A stretch of 64,000 bases of DNA from Micromonospora sp. CP22. GTDB taxonomy: Bacteria; Actinomycetota; Actinomycetes; Mycobacteriales; Micromonosporaceae. Positions 35,307-44,359 of this stretch are shown one piece after another (positions within the stretch are counted from its first letter, which is position 1; each line of letters opens with the position of its first letter). Below the pieces are notes generated by a model, which was given only the letters and a program-made list of their open reading frames with translations, made no database searches and was not told where the DNA came from. The DNA lies in assembly GCF_009712475.1 (NCBI RefSeq), contig NZ_VCJO01000008.1, positions 1 to 64,000 on the forward strand, given 5' to 3'. Position numbers and translations under genes: made by a program.

Positions 35307-36563
35307 GTGACCGATGCGTTCGAGGGAGTTCGCATCCTCGACTTCACCCAGCTCGAACAGGGCCCGTCCGCGACGCAGATGCTCGCCGACTTCGGAGCCG
35401 ACGTCATCAAGGTCGAACGCATCGACGTGGGTGAGATCGGGCGCAATCAGGCCCCGTTCCTGGGCGACGGATACAGCCCGCACTGGTCCGCGACGAACCG
35501 GAACAAGCGGAGCATCAGCGTCGACGTGAAGTCGCCCGAGGGCCGCAAGCTCATCCTGGACCTGGCCAGGAACGCCGACATCGTGGCGAGCAACTTCCGG
35601 CCGGGTGTCATGGACCGCCTCGGGCTGGGCTACGAGGATCTGTCGGCGGTCAACCCGCGCATCATCGTCGCGTACGCCTCGGGGTACGGCCTCAGTGGGC
35701 CGTACACCCATCGGCGCGGGCAGGATCTGGCGGCGCAGGCCATCAGTGGCCTGATGGCCCTGTCCGGCACCGAGGACGCCGGCCCGATGCCGACCGGCAC
35801 GTTCATGATCGACTATGTCGCCTCCATGCAGTTCGCCCTGGGCATGATGGCCGCGCTGGCGGCCCGGGAGCGTACCGGCCGCGGGCAGGTCGTGGACTCG
35901 AACCTGATGAACGCCGCGATCACGACGCACCTGCAAGAGGGCACCACGTTCCTGAGTACCGGCCAGCGTTATCCACGTCCGCCAGCCAACATCGCCCACG
36001 CGCACAACACGGCGCTCTACGGCTACTACCAGGCCGCCGACGGACTGTGGTTCGCCCTCATCGGTGAGTACTACGTGGACGAACAGTGGCGGCGGGCCGC
36101 ACGCGCCTGTGGCCTGACCCCGGAGCAGACCGACGACCCTCGGTTCCAGAGCATCGAGGGTCTGCGAGAACACGTCCACGAGACCCGCGATCTGCTGGCG
36201 GAGGCGATCGCGCGCTTCCCACGCGACGAGATCATGGCTCGGTTCGAGGCGGAGGACGTTCTCGTAGCGCCCGTTCACGACTATGACGCCGTCTTCGAGG
36301 ACCCGCAGGTCCGGCACAACAACCTCGTACTCGAGGCGGACGTCGCCGGAGTCGGACCGGTGCGTTTCGTCGGCATGCCGATCTCGCTCTCCGAGACCCC
36401 AGCCCGCCTGCGCATGGTGCCCCCCAAGGTGGGCCAGCACAACGAAGAGGTCCTCCGAGCGGCCGGGCTCAGCCCCGAAGAGATCGCCAACCTGAAGTCA
36501 GCCGGAGTCATCGGCTCTGAGTCGGATCGCGAGGCGGCGGGCGGGCGGCCGGCCTGGTCCTGA
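35307..36563 (+). CDS. CaiB/BaiF family III CoA-transferase
   Basis: 418 residues from a GTG behind AGAAAGG. Features: GVRILDFTQLEQGPSATQMLADFGADVIKVER, RNKRSISVDVKSPEGRKL, FRPGVMDRLGLGYEDL, and Asp of the active site in SGTEDAGPMPTGTFMIDYVA; the C-terminus VGPVRFVGMPI is standard. Family III enzymes (formyl-CoA, carnitine, benzylsuccinate CoA-transferases) move CoA between acids without free intermediates. Having families I and III in one operon implies two different acid activation or release steps. Confidence 0.9.
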   Translation: MTDAFEGVRILDFTQLEQGPSATQMLADFGADVIKVERIDVGEIGRNQAPFLGDGYSPHWSATNRNKRSISVDVKSPEGRKLILDLARNADIVASNFRPGVMDRLGLGYEDLSAVNPRIIVAYASGYGLSGPYTHRRGQDLAAQAISGLMALSGTEDAGPMPTGTFMIDYVASMQFALGMMAALAARERTGRGQVVDSNLMNAAITTHLQEGTTFLSTGQRYPRPPANIAHAHNTALYGYYQAADGLWFALIGEYYVDEQWRRAARACGLTPEQTDDPRFQSIEGLREHVHETRDLLAEAIARFPRDEIMARFEAEDVLVAPVHDYDAVFEDPQVRHNNLVLEADVAGVGPVRFVGMPISLSETPARLRMVPPKVGQHNEEVLRAAGLSPEEIANLKSAGVIGSESDREAAGGRPAWS

Positions 36564-36604
36564 CTGCCGACCTCCCTCCCAACGCTTCGCCCAAGGAGAA
36601 ATTC

Positions 36605-37780
36605 GTGGACACGCTCACGACCGCCAAGCTCACCATCCCCACCGCTGACGGCGGGACCACAGTGCACGTCATGCACGAACCGGTCGACTACCCGCGCCAT
36701 CAGGGGCCCTTCGAGTCCCGAACCGTGCTCGCTGCGGCACACGTCGTCGTGGACGCCCGTGCCGACTACACCCCAGGGGAGCAGACTCCCATCGACTGGG
36801 AAGCCACGATCGCCTTCCGCAAGCACCTGTTCAGCTACGGAGTGGGCATCGCCGAAGGCATGGACACCTCCGAGCGCGGTCCCGGCGGTCTCCAGTGGGG
36901 ACAGGCCAAGGAGTTGATCCGGCTGGGTGTGGCCGCCGCGCGGGAAGAAGGCGCCGCGGTCGTGGCCGGCGCTGGCACGGACCAGATCACGTCCAGCAAC
37001 CCCAGCCTGGGCGAGGTCGTCGACGCGTATCTCGAGCAGCTCGACTGGGTCCAGGCCCAAGGGAGCGCCGCGGTGATCCGCGCCAGCCACGCCCTTGTCG
37101 CTGCCGCCCGCAACGAGGACGACTACCTCAAGGTCTACGGCCAGGTCCTCGCGCAGGTGGAGAAGCCCGCCATCGTGCACTGGCTCGGAACCGGATTCGA
37201 TCCCTCGCTCGCCGGATACTGGGGACACGCCGACCCCGTCGAGGCGATGAATGTCGTCGTCCGCATGGCCGAGGAGAACTCCGCGCGCCTCGACGGGATC
37301 AAGTTCAGCCTGCTAGACGAGGAGCTCGAAAAGGAGTTCCGCCGGCGTCTGCCGGAAGGCGTGAAGGTTTACACCGGCGACGACTACGGGTACACCAACC
37401 TCCTGCTGGGCGACGGTGAGCACCACAGCCACGGACTGCTCGGTGTGCTCGACCCCATCGCCCCGGTCGCGTCCCTTGGATTCTCCGCGCTCGACAAGGG
37501 CGACGAGGCGGGCTTCGTCGAGGCCATGAACTCCTCGATCCCCCTCGCGGTCAAGATGTTCGAGCCACCGGCCGACCGCTACAAGATCGGTACCGTCTTC
37601 ATCGCCTGGCTGTCCGGGCACCAGGACCACTTCCGGATGGTCACCGGTCGGGAAGGATTCCGCTCGCTGCAGCACCTCACCGACCTCTTCGTTCTCGCCG
37701 ACGAGATCGGCCTGTTCCCCGATCCCGCTCTGGCAGCGCACCGCATGCGACTGCTCCTGGCTGCGAGCGGCATCGAATGA
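36605..37780 (+). CDS. DUF993 protein (putative class I aldolase-like TIM barrel)
   Basis: 391 residues from a GTG at 36605. It matches my recollection of DUF993, annotated as dihydrodipicolinate synthase-like: FESRTVLAAAHVVVD near the start, GVGIAEGMDTSERGPGGLQW, AVVAGAGTDQITSSNPSLGE, HWLGTGFDPSLAGYWGH, and DGIKFSLLDEELEKEFRRRL, with Lys in GIKFSLLD as a candidate Schiff-base residue. No member has a well-known reaction that I can name. It often occurs beside sugar-acid kinases and oxidoreductases, as here. Retro-aldol cleavage is a reasonable guess, not a demonstrated role. Confidence 0.8.
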   Translation: MDTLTTAKLTIPTADGGTTVHVMHEPVDYPRHQGPFESRTVLAAAHVVVDARADYTPGEQTPIDWEATIAFRKHLFSYGVGIAEGMDTSERGPGGLQWGQAKELIRLGVAAAREEGAAVVAGAGTDQITSSNPSLGEVVDAYLEQLDWVQAQGSAAVIRASHALVAAARNEDDYLKVYGQVLAQVEKPAIVHWLGTGFDPSLAGYWGHADPVEAMNVVVRMAEENSARLDGIKFSLLDEELEKEFRRRLPEGVKVYTGDDYGYTNLLLGDGEHHSHGLLGVLDPIAPVASLGFSALDKGDEAGFVEAMNSSIPLAVKMFEPPADRYKIGTVFIAWLSGHQDHFRMVTGREGFRSLQHLTDLFVLADEIGLFPDPALAAHRMRLLLAASGIE

Positions 37781-39243
37781 CGGCGTCCCGCGACCAGCTC
37801 ATCTCCCCACGCGACGCGAACTGGGCCGAGGCGCTGCCCCCAGCGCGCGGCGTCACCGCAGCCGAGATCCGCGCCCACCTCAGCGAAGCACGCCGGCTCG
37901 TCGTGCTCGATGACGACCCGACCGGCACGCAGACCGTCCGGGACGTCCCCGTGCTCACGCGCTGGGACGTCGAGGACGTGCGGTGGGCACTGCGCCAGGG
38001 GGCCCCCGGCTTCTACGTGCTCACCAACACCCGAAGCCTCTCCCCGGCAGCGGCGGCCGAACGCAACCGGGACGTGGCCCGGGCATGCCTGGAGGCGGCT
38101 CGACTCGAAGACGTACAACTCGCGTTCGCGAGCCGGGGAGACTCCACGCTGCGAGGACACTTTCCCCTCGAAACGGACGTGCTGGCCGAGGTCCTCGCGG
38201 AACACGGTCAACCCACGCACGCGGTGCTCCTCTCGCCGGCGTACATCGATGCCGGGCGCGTCACCGTGGCCGGCATCCACTGGGCGGCAGGACCGGCCGG
38301 TCTCACCCCCATCGCCGACGGCGAGTACGCGCGCGACGCGACGTTCGGATACCGCTCGTCGCGTCTCGCGGAGTGGGTGGAGGAGAAGAGCGGCGGTCGG
38401 CTCCGTGCTGACCAGGTGGCCGAGGTCCACCTCGCGGACATCCGGGCCGCCGGCGGCGGCGCACTGGGCGCCGTCCTGTCCGCGGCGCAGGACGGCCAGG
38501 TCGTGGCGATCGACGCTGCCACCGACGACGATCTACGCGCGGCGGTGTTGGACATCCTCGCCGCCGAACGTGCCGGAGTCGGCATCGTTGCACGGGTCGG
38601 GCCGTCGTTCGTACGCGCGCGACTCGGGCAGGAGGACGGCTCACGCATAGCCGACGAGCGCCTCGCCCAACTGGTCGATCCCGACTCGCACGGCCTGGTC
38701 GTCGTCGGTTCGCACGTGGGCCTGACCACGCGGCAGCTCGACGCGCTGCGACAGCGCCGTTCCCCCACCGAGATCGAACTCGACGTCGCCAAGGTGATGG
38801 ATCCGGCGGACCGGGCCGCGCATGTCGAGCAGGTGGTGCGGCAGGCGGTAACGGCACTGGCCGACGACCTGGTGGTGGTGCGCACATCACGTCGACTCGT
38901 CACCGGGGCCGACGCCAACGGGAGCCTCGACATCGCTCGGACGGTGAGCGCGGCGCTGGTGGACGCGACCGCCCGGATCGTCGGACAACGCCGTCCGTCC
39001 TTCGTCGTCGCCAAGGGGGGCATCACGTCGTCCGACGTGGCGACCCAGGCTCTTCGCCTGGATCGGGCCTGGATCAGAGGGCCGATTCTCGACGGCATCG
39101 TGTCGCTGTGGGAGGCGGCCAGCGGCTTTGCCGCCGACCTGCCCTACGTGGTGTTCGCCGGCAACGTCGGCGGTGACACCTCGCTGGCGGACGTCGTCGA
39201 GCGGCTGGAGAAGGCATCTGGAAGATCGGAGAAACCGGCATGA
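37777..39243 (+). CDS. Four-carbon acid sugar kinase family protein (DUF1537, OtnK/DtnK-like)
   Basis: 488 residues, ATGA overlap with the DUF993 gene. The N-terminal domain opens with LVVLDDDPTGTQTVRDVPVL and VLTNTRSLSP and includes FASRGDSTLRGHFPLE; the C-terminal nucleotide-binding domain has FVVAKGGITSSDVATQAL and VFAGNVGGDTSLADVV. Characterised relatives phosphorylate 3-oxo-tetronates in erythronate/threonate catabolism. The usual partner aldolase (OtnC) and isomerase (OtnI) genes are missing here, so either the substrate differs or the DUF993 protein replaces the aldolase. Confidence 0.88.
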   Translation: MTASRDQLISPRDANWAEALPPARGVTAAEIRAHLSEARRLVVLDDDPTGTQTVRDVPVLTRWDVEDVRWALRQGAPGFYVLTNTRSLSPAAAAERNRDVARACLEAARLEDVQLAFASRGDSTLRGHFPLETDVLAEVLAEHGQPTHAVLLSPAYIDAGRVTVAGIHWAAGPAGLTPIADGEYARDATFGYRSSRLAEWVEEKSGGRLRADQVAEVHLADIRAAGGGALGAVLSAAQDGQVVAIDAATDDDLRAAVLDILAAERAGVGIVARVGPSFVRARLGQEDGSRIADERLAQLVDPDSHGLVVVGSHVGLTTRQLDALRQRRSPTEIELDVAKVMDPADRAAHVEQVVRQAVTALADDLVVVRTSRRLVTGADANGSLDIARTVSAALVDATARIVGQRRPSFVVAKGGITSSDVATQALRLDRAWIRGPILDGIVSLWEAASGFAADLPYVVFAGNVGGDTSLADVVERLEKASGRSEKPA

Positions 39244-40259
39244 GAGTGATGATCACCGGGGGGTCCGGATTCCTCGGCACCCTGTTGGCGCGCCGCCTCC
39301 TCTCCGGGGAGGTCGGCGTCGGCGGCAGCGCACCCCAGCGTGTCCAGGAGCTCCTGCTCGTCGATCTGGTGGCACCCCAACCGGACCTCCTCGCCGACCC
39401 GCGAGTGGTGCCGATCACCGGTGAACTGGAGGCGCAGTTGCCCACCCTGGGCACAGCCGACCTCGTGTTCCACCTTGCCGGGGTCGTCAGCGGTGCCGCA
39501 GAGGCCGACTTCGACCTCGGCATGCGCACGAACGTGGACGGCACCCGCGCCCTCTTCGAATGGGCTCGCCGGCTTTCCACGCCTCCGGTACTGGTCTTCT
39601 CAAGCTCGCTCGCGGTCTTCGGCACCAACCCCGCCGGCGAGGCCGTCGAAATCGTGCGGGACGACACCCTGCCGACACCGCAATCCAGCTACGGGACACA
39701 GAAATTCATCGGCGAGCAACTGCTCGCCGACTACACCCGCAGGGGTTTCATCCGCGGACGGAGCGTACGCCTGATGACCGTTTCCGTGCGGCCGGGCAAG
39801 CCGAACGCGGCAGCATCGAGCTTCCTCTCCGGGATCATTCGAGAGCCGATCGCGGGGCAGCGGGCCAACTGTCCGGTACCCCCCGACACCGCCATCGCCC
39901 TCTGCTCACCGAGCCGCACGATCGACGGACTGATCCGGGCCGCTGAGGTCGACGACGTGACCTGGGGCAGCCGTACCGCGCTGAACCTCCCCGCGCTCAC
40001 CACCACGCCCCGCGAGATGGTGGAAGCGTTGGAACGGGTGGTCGGTACCGGCACCAGCGACCTGATCGACTGGATCGACGACCCCGCCGTCCGCGCCATC
40101 GTCGGCAGCTGGCCCGCGCGCTTCAGCACGGAACGCGCGGAATCGCTGGGCCTGCTGCCTCCGCCCGACTTCGACGCGATCATCCGCGAGTACCTCACGA
40201 CCATCACCGGCAGCGACGCCGGACAGGCTCGGGTCGGCGGGCCTGGTGAGCAGACCTGA
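39240..40259 (+). CDS. NAD-dependent epimerase/dehydratase family protein, DenD-like
   Basis: 339 residues, ATGA overlap with the kinase gene. Extended SDR: MITGGSGFLGTLLARRLL, VFHLAGVVSGAAEADFDLGM, VFSSSLAVFG and the Tyr/Lys pair in SSYGTQKFIGEQLLADY. The block with RTNVDGTRALFEW and VRPGKPNAAASSFLSGIIREP matches D-erythronate dehydrogenase (DenD) as I recall it. It would oxidise a four-carbon sugar acid or a related hydroxyacid. It closes the operon. Substrate identity is inferred from family and from its kinase neighbour. Confidence 0.86.
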   Translation: MRVMITGGSGFLGTLLARRLLSGEVGVGGSAPQRVQELLLVDLVAPQPDLLADPRVVPITGELEAQLPTLGTADLVFHLAGVVSGAAEADFDLGMRTNVDGTRALFEWARRLSTPPVLVFSSSLAVFGTNPAGEAVEIVRDDTLPTPQSSYGTQKFIGEQLLADYTRRGFIRGRSVRLMTVSVRPGKPNAAASSFLSGIIREPIAGQRANCPVPPDTAIALCSPSRTIDGLIRAAEVDDVTWGSRTALNLPALTTTPREMVEALERVVGTGTSDLIDWIDDPAVRAIVGSWPARFSTERAESLGLLPPPDFDAIIREYLTTITGSDAGQARVGGPGEQT

Positions 40260-40567
40260 TCCGACTCTGCACCCTGATCACCGCGCGGCATGGCGCCGAT
40301 GGCGTCCAGGGCGGGCGAGTCGGTGATACCGCCTTCGGGGAACGGCGAGACGCGGTACTGACCCTGGCGTCAGGCGACGCAGAGTCCAGAAAGCCGCCAC
40401 GGCGTCACCGTCCGCGAGCTACCGCCTCGGCCGCCACTGTCGCGAACGAGCGACCAGAGCGAGCCAGAGCCCGGCGGGGTGGCGTGACAGCCATTGGCGA
40501 TGCCGGTCACGTAGGACGTCGCGCTGCGCGGTGTTCGGCAGCAGCACGTCCGGGTGGCATAGGTACG
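40260..40567. other. Gap after the catabolic operon
   Basis: No gene supported. Weak repeats such as CCCTGA/CCCTGG segments are present, but no clean terminator hairpin was found. Confidence 0.4.
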
Positions 40568-41335
40568 CTACTGCGTGAAGTAGGCGGCGCTCTCCGCGTC
40601 TGCCGGGTAGTAGGACTCGATCGCGATTTCATCGATCGTGATGTCCACCGGGGTGCCGAATGTGGTGATGGTCGAGAACAGCCGCAGCTCGCGTCCGTCG
40701 ATACGAAGGATCATCGGTAACACGACGTCCGGTTCGATCCGTTGGCTCGACGCATTCTCCGGTTCGGGCGCCAACAGTTCTTCGTAGAGTGCGGTGAGTT
40801 CAGGGTCGGGAGCAGTGGCGAGCTGACGCGAGATCCGGGTGCGGAACACCGCGCGTACGTCGGCCAGGTTGACGACCATGCGAGCGAGCCCGCGCGGGTC
40901 CAATCCCAGTCGCACCAGGTTGACCGGCGGCCGCAGCAGGTCAGGATCCACCTGTGCGAAGAACGGGTTGACAGCGCGATTGGTCATGACGATGTTCCAC
41001 CGGCGGTCGAAGACCACCGCCGGGTATGGTTCGTGCGCGCGAAGCACCCTGCGGACCGCGTCGTGGACGGCTGACAGCGCGTTGTCGTCGAGCGGACGCT
41101 CGGCGTACCGAGGTGCGAAGCCGGCGGCGAGCAGCAGCCGGTTGCGATCACGCAGTGGTACGTGCAGTTGATCCGCGAGTCGGAGGATCATGTCGGCGCT
41201 CGGCTTGGACTTACCGGTCTCGACCAGGCTGACGTGACGAGCCGAGACGTCCGCAGCGATCGCGAGGGCCAGTTGGCTGAGTCCCCGGCGCTGCCGCCAC
41301 TGCCGTAGGAGTTCCCCGACCGTGCACACGATCAC
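40568..41335 (-). CDS. XRE-family regulator with MmyB-like ligand domain
   Basis: 255 residues. N-terminal HTH: LRQWRQRRGLSQLALAIAADVSARHVSLVETGKSKPS. The remaining part (EPYPAVVFDRRWNIVMTNRAV, VNLVRLGLDPRGLARMVVN) is the PAS-like MmyB ligand-binding domain common in actinomycetes. It is divergent from the NTF2-like gene, with about 80 bases between, so it probably controls it. The ligand is unknown; related proteins may sense fatty acids or short-chain compounds. Confidence 0.88.
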   Translation of the reverse strand: MIVCTVGELLRQWRQRRGLSQLALAIAADVSARHVSLVETGKSKPSADMILRLADQLHVPLRDRNRLLLAAGFAPRYAERPLDDNALSAVHDAVRRVLRAHEPYPAVVFDRRWNIVMTNRAVNPFFAQVDPDLLRPPVNLVRLGLDPRGLARMVVNLADVRAVFRTRISRQLATAPDPELTALYEELLAPEPENASSQRIEPDVVLPMILRIDGRELRLFSTITTFGTPVDITIDEIAIESYYPADAESAAYFTQ

Positions 41336-41415
41336 GAAGCGTACTCATCGTCGAGTCGGACGCCATGAAATCCGAGTTCATCGACAATCGAGACGGCCAC
41401 GGAAACACTGCATCC

Positions 41416-41805
41416 ATGACCATGGAGAACAAGAGCATCGTCCAACGGGCGCTGGCAGGACTGATCGAGACGGGTGACGTCGACGCGCTCGCACCGTTTC
41501 TGAGTGATGACTTCGTCCACCACAGGCCGGGTACAACCACATCGACCAAGTCCGAATGGCTCGCCGCCGTCCGGGCTGCGCTGGTGCCGCTCGCCGACAT
41601 GCAGGTCGAGATTCATCAGGTGCTGGCAGACGGCGATCACGTCGTGATGTACTCGCGGCGCTGGCTTCCCGACGCAGGAACGGAAATCGCGGTCGTCGAC
41701 ATCTGGCGGATCGACGACGGGCTGATAGCCGAGGCATGGGAAATCATCGAGCCGGTGGCCCAGGTGGCCGCCAACCTGGTGTGGTGGGAACCCGCTCAGC
41801 ACTGA
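41416..41805 (+). CDS. SnoaL/NTF2-like fold protein
   Basis: About 129 residues from the ATG at 41416 (an ATG at 41365 would add 17 residues but leave only 30 bases for a promoter). It has the SnoaL/nuclear transport factor 2 pattern: IVQRALAGLIETGDVDALAPFLSDDFVHHRPG, then HQVLADGDHVVMYSRRW and VVDIWRIDDGLIAEAWEII. These small cone-shaped proteins act as ester cyclases, isomerases or ligand-binding proteins. It is most likely regulated by the divergent XRE protein. No substrate can be assigned. Confidence 0.82.
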   Translation: MTMENKSIVQRALAGLIETGDVDALAPFLSDDFVHHRPGTTTSTKSEWLAAVRAALVPLADMQVEIHQVLADGDHVVMYSRRWLPDAGTEIAVVDIWRIDDGLIAEAWEIIEPVAQVAANLVWWEPAQH

Positions 41806-41924
41806 CCATGCGAAAGCACCCGCACCGTGGCGGAGACCAGGGCGTTGCCGTCGGTCCCTCGCCCACAGCAACCGATGAGCGCCCGGAGGGCGGGCCGGGG
41901 TCGTCGGGCGTCGGCCGGGGGTGT

Positions 41925-42533
41925 TCAGGATTCCCGGGTGGACCGTCGGCGCGCCACGACGACGGTTCCGGCGGCGATGATCATGGCGGCCAGGATCGCG
42001 CCACCGATCAGGAGCGGCGCCCCCGGTCCGTCGTCGGTGTCGCGGGCCGCAACGGCGGAGCTGGCCGCAGTGGAACTGCTCGGCGTGGTGGACGGCGCGG
42101 CCGTGGGGGCCGTCGTGGCTGACGCGGCTGCGTCGGGGCTGGCGGTGGGGTCGGCGACGGTGAACTGGTACGAGCCTTGCACCGGGTGCCCGTCGGCGGA
42201 GACGACCCGGTAGGCGACGGTGTAAGTGCCGTTGGTCAGGACCTGGTCGATGGTGATGGTGCCTTTGGTGCCGGTGACGGCGGGCTCGCTGGTGGACACC
42301 TTCTGCTGCGCGGCGTCGGACAGGGTGATGGTGGTGTACGCGGGGTTCAGCTCCTGCATGAACTCCAGCGTGATCTCCTTCGGAAGCGAGGTGAGCTGGG
42401 CGTTCTTCGGCGGGGTGGCGGACTTGAGGGTGTTGTGGGCGGCGGCCGGAACAGCGGGCACCAGCAGCAGCGTCACCGTGGTAAGCGTGGCGGCGAGTAG
42501 GCCGGCGAAGCTCGGGCGGGCATGGGTGGGCAT
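41925..42533 (-). CDS. CopC-domain copper-binding protein, membrane anchored
   Basis: 202 residues: signal peptide ending VPAAA, mature protein starting AHNTLKSATPPKNAQL with the N-terminal His that binds Cu(II) in CopC, one Ig-like CopC domain (SADGHPVQGSYQFTVADP), a Thr/Ser/Ala-rich linker, one membrane span (APLLIGGAILAAMIIAAGTVVV) and a basic tail. It lies 15 bases after the DyP gene in the same direction. It probably collects or passes copper at the outer face of the membrane together with the PCuAC lipoprotein. Confidence 0.88.
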   Translation of the reverse strand: MPTHARPSFAGLLAATLTTVTLLLVPAVPAAAHNTLKSATPPKNAQLTSLPKEITLEFMQELNPAYTTITLSDAAQQKVSTSEPAVTGTKGTITIDQVLTNGTYTVAYRVVSADGHPVQGSYQFTVADPTASPDAAASATTAPTAAPSTTPSSSTAASSAVAARDTDDGPGAPLLIGGAILAAMIIAAGTVVVARRRSTRES

Positions 42534-42548
42534 GTCTCTCCTGTCGGC

Positions 42549-43775
42549 TCAGCCGAGAAGCTGTTGGCCGACCCAGCCGCCCTCCGGGCAGCCGGGCGGG
42601 ACCGCGAAGACAGCCGAGCCGATCGGGGTGGTCCATTCATTGAGCAGGTCCCGTTCGGCGAGGCGTCGCTGGATGGGCAGGAACTGCTTCGTGATGTCGG
42701 CCTGGAACGACGCGAAGATCAGCCCGCTGTCGGCGGTGCCATCGGCGGCGGGCGCTCCGTCGTAGTTGTAGGAGCGACGCAGGAGCTTCAGCCGATCGTC
42801 GGTGACGTGGGCCCGGGCCAGGTGAGAGAAGTCGGGAATGACGGTGAGCCCGTCGGGACCGAGGGCGTCGAAGTCCGGTTCGTCGTGCTCGGCGGTGCCG
42901 GTGAGCGGTGCCCCGGTGTCGAGGCGGCGGCCGACGGACAGCTCTCGATCGGTGCGCCCGAGCAGATCCCACGTCTCCAGGTTCATGCTGATCCGCCGCA
43001 CCACGAGGGTGGTGCCGTCACGCAGCCAGTCGGGACCGTCGTGGATCCATACCGCCGTCTCCATCGGTCCGCCGGGCTTCGGGTTGGCGGTGCCGTCGAG
43101 CTGGCCGAACAGGTTCCGTTGGGTACGGCCGGGTTCGGCGCCGGCGGCTCGGCGGAAGCCCTGCTGCACCCATGCGACGGTGGCGAAGGGGCGGCTGTCC
43201 TTGACCAGCACCCGTTGGGCGTGAGCGACGGTGAGCGGGTCGTCGGCGCAGATCTGGAGCAGCAGGTCCCCACCGGACCAGTGGGGCTGGAGCCGGTCGA
43301 TGCGGAAGGACGGCAGGTCGGCCACCGACGGTGGTCGCCGGTCGTCGAGCCCGGCGGCGCGGTAGAGGCCGGGGCCGAAGCCGAAGGTGACGGTCAGCCG
43401 GGCAGGCAGCAGACCGAGTTCGGGTTCGGTGTCGGCGAGGGCGGGCCGGCCCTGAGTGAGGCGAGCGGCGTCGTCGGAGAGCAGCCGCAGCATCCGCCCG
43501 AGCGCGGCCCGGTCGGTTCCTGGCTTCAGGGTGAACGTGACGAAGGCCGCGTGCGCCTGTGGTTCGGTGGTGACACCGGCCTGCCTGGCTCCGTGGAACG
43601 GCTCCACCGCGGTGCCGACCTGCGCCACCGGCACCGTGTCGGCGGGACGTACCTCGGGGTTGGTGGACCGGGCGGCGGTGACGGCGGCAGCACCGGCGAG
43701 CGCGCCCCCGGCGGCCAGGGCACCCCCGGTGAGCAGACCCCGCCTGCTCACCGGTCGGTTGGACGGACCGGTCAT
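42549..43775 (-). CDS. Tat-exported DyP-type haem peroxidase (DtpA/EfeB-like)
   Basis: 408 residues from the ATG at 43775, which overlaps the PCuAC stop. A twin-arginine signal is present (VSRRGLLTGGALAAGGALAG), so it is exported folded with haem. The DyP motif with the catalytic Asp is LFGQLDGTANPK, and the haem-side His and Arg lie in RAHVTDDRLKLLRRSYNYD. In Streptomyces lividans a DyP peroxidase with CopC-like and PCuAC-like neighbours (DtpA system) supports maturation of a copper radical oxidase; the same trio here suggests the same role. EfeB-type iron use is the alternative but no EfeU/EfeO is present. Confidence 0.9.
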   Translation of the reverse strand: MTGPSNRPVSRRGLLTGGALAAGGALAGAAAVTAARSTNPEVRPADTVPVAQVGTAVEPFHGARQAGVTTEPQAHAAFVTFTLKPGTDRAALGRMLRLLSDDAARLTQGRPALADTEPELGLLPARLTVTFGFGPGLYRAAGLDDRRPPSVADLPSFRIDRLQPHWSGGDLLLQICADDPLTVAHAQRVLVKDSRPFATVAWVQQGFRRAAGAEPGRTQRNLFGQLDGTANPKPGGPMETAVWIHDGPDWLRDGTTLVVRRISMNLETWDLLGRTDRELSVGRRLDTGAPLTGTAEHDEPDFDALGPDGLTVIPDFSHLARAHVTDDRLKLLRRSYNYDGAPAADGTADSGLIFASFQADITKQFLPIQRRLAERDLLNEWTTPIGSAVFAVPPGCPEGGWVGQQLLG

Positions 43776-44359
43776 GACGCCGGGCTGGGGCTCGCGGGCG
43801 TCTCCGGCGTGCCGTGTCCCGGGGCGTAGCTCTCCTGAGCGCCGGTGAACGGCTTCGCCACGGCGGTGAACGTCTGGGTGCGGCCGTCGCCGAAGGTCAG
43901 GGTGAAGGTCACCTCGTCGCCGGCCCTCACCGGCTGCTTGAGATCCATCAGCATCAGGTGGTCGCCGCCGGGCTCCAGCACGTGGCTGCTGTTGGCCTTG
44001 ATCACGATGCCGCCCGGCTTGGCCTGCATGACCATCTTGCCGTCCTGCATGGCCATCTCGTGCAGCTCCATCGGTGACACCTCGGTCGCCGCCGACGCGA
44101 TCGTCACATCGGCGTCGCCGTCGTTGACGAATGTGCCGAACGCCGCGGTCATGCCGTTGTCCGCGGCCTTCACCCACGGGTCACGGATACCCAGCACTCC
44201 GGCGGACGTGCCCGTCGGAGCCGAGACGGTTGGTGACGGGGGCGACCCGGCGGCCGAGGAGTCGTCCGACGACCCGCAGCCGGAGATGGACCCGGCCAGG
44301 ACGACGGCGCTGATCAGGGACGCCGGGCGGGCGAGCCGGCGAGTTCTGGTGCTGGGCAT
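43772..44359 (-). CDS. PCuAC copper chaperone lipoprotein
   Basis: 195 residues from the ATG at 44359; longer upstream frames lack a signal. Lipobox AGSISGCG anchors it to the membrane. The PCu(A)C copper motif is spread over MELHEMAMQDGKMVMQ and SSHVLEPGGDHLMLMDL, providing the His and Met ligands for Cu(I). It starts the three-gene copper operon (PCuAC, DyP, CopC). Its usual role is to hand copper to a cuproenzyme outside the cell. Confidence 0.9.
   Translation of the reverse strand: MPSTRTRRLARPASLISAVVLAGSISGCGSSDDSSAAGSPPSPTVSAPTGTSAGVLGIRDPWVKAADNGMTAAFGTFVNDGDADVTIASAATEVSPMELHEMAMQDGKMVMQAKPGGIVIKANSSHVLEPGGDHLMLMDLKQPVRAGDEVTFTLTFGDGRTQTFTAVAKPFTGAQESYAPGHGTPETPASPSPAS

Noticed and set aside
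33480-36440. Very long open frame (986 codons) on the minus strand
   Set aside because: It is antisense to two clearly recognisable CoA-transferase genes and its protein is Arg/Gly/His-rich without any motif; a typical high-GC shadow.
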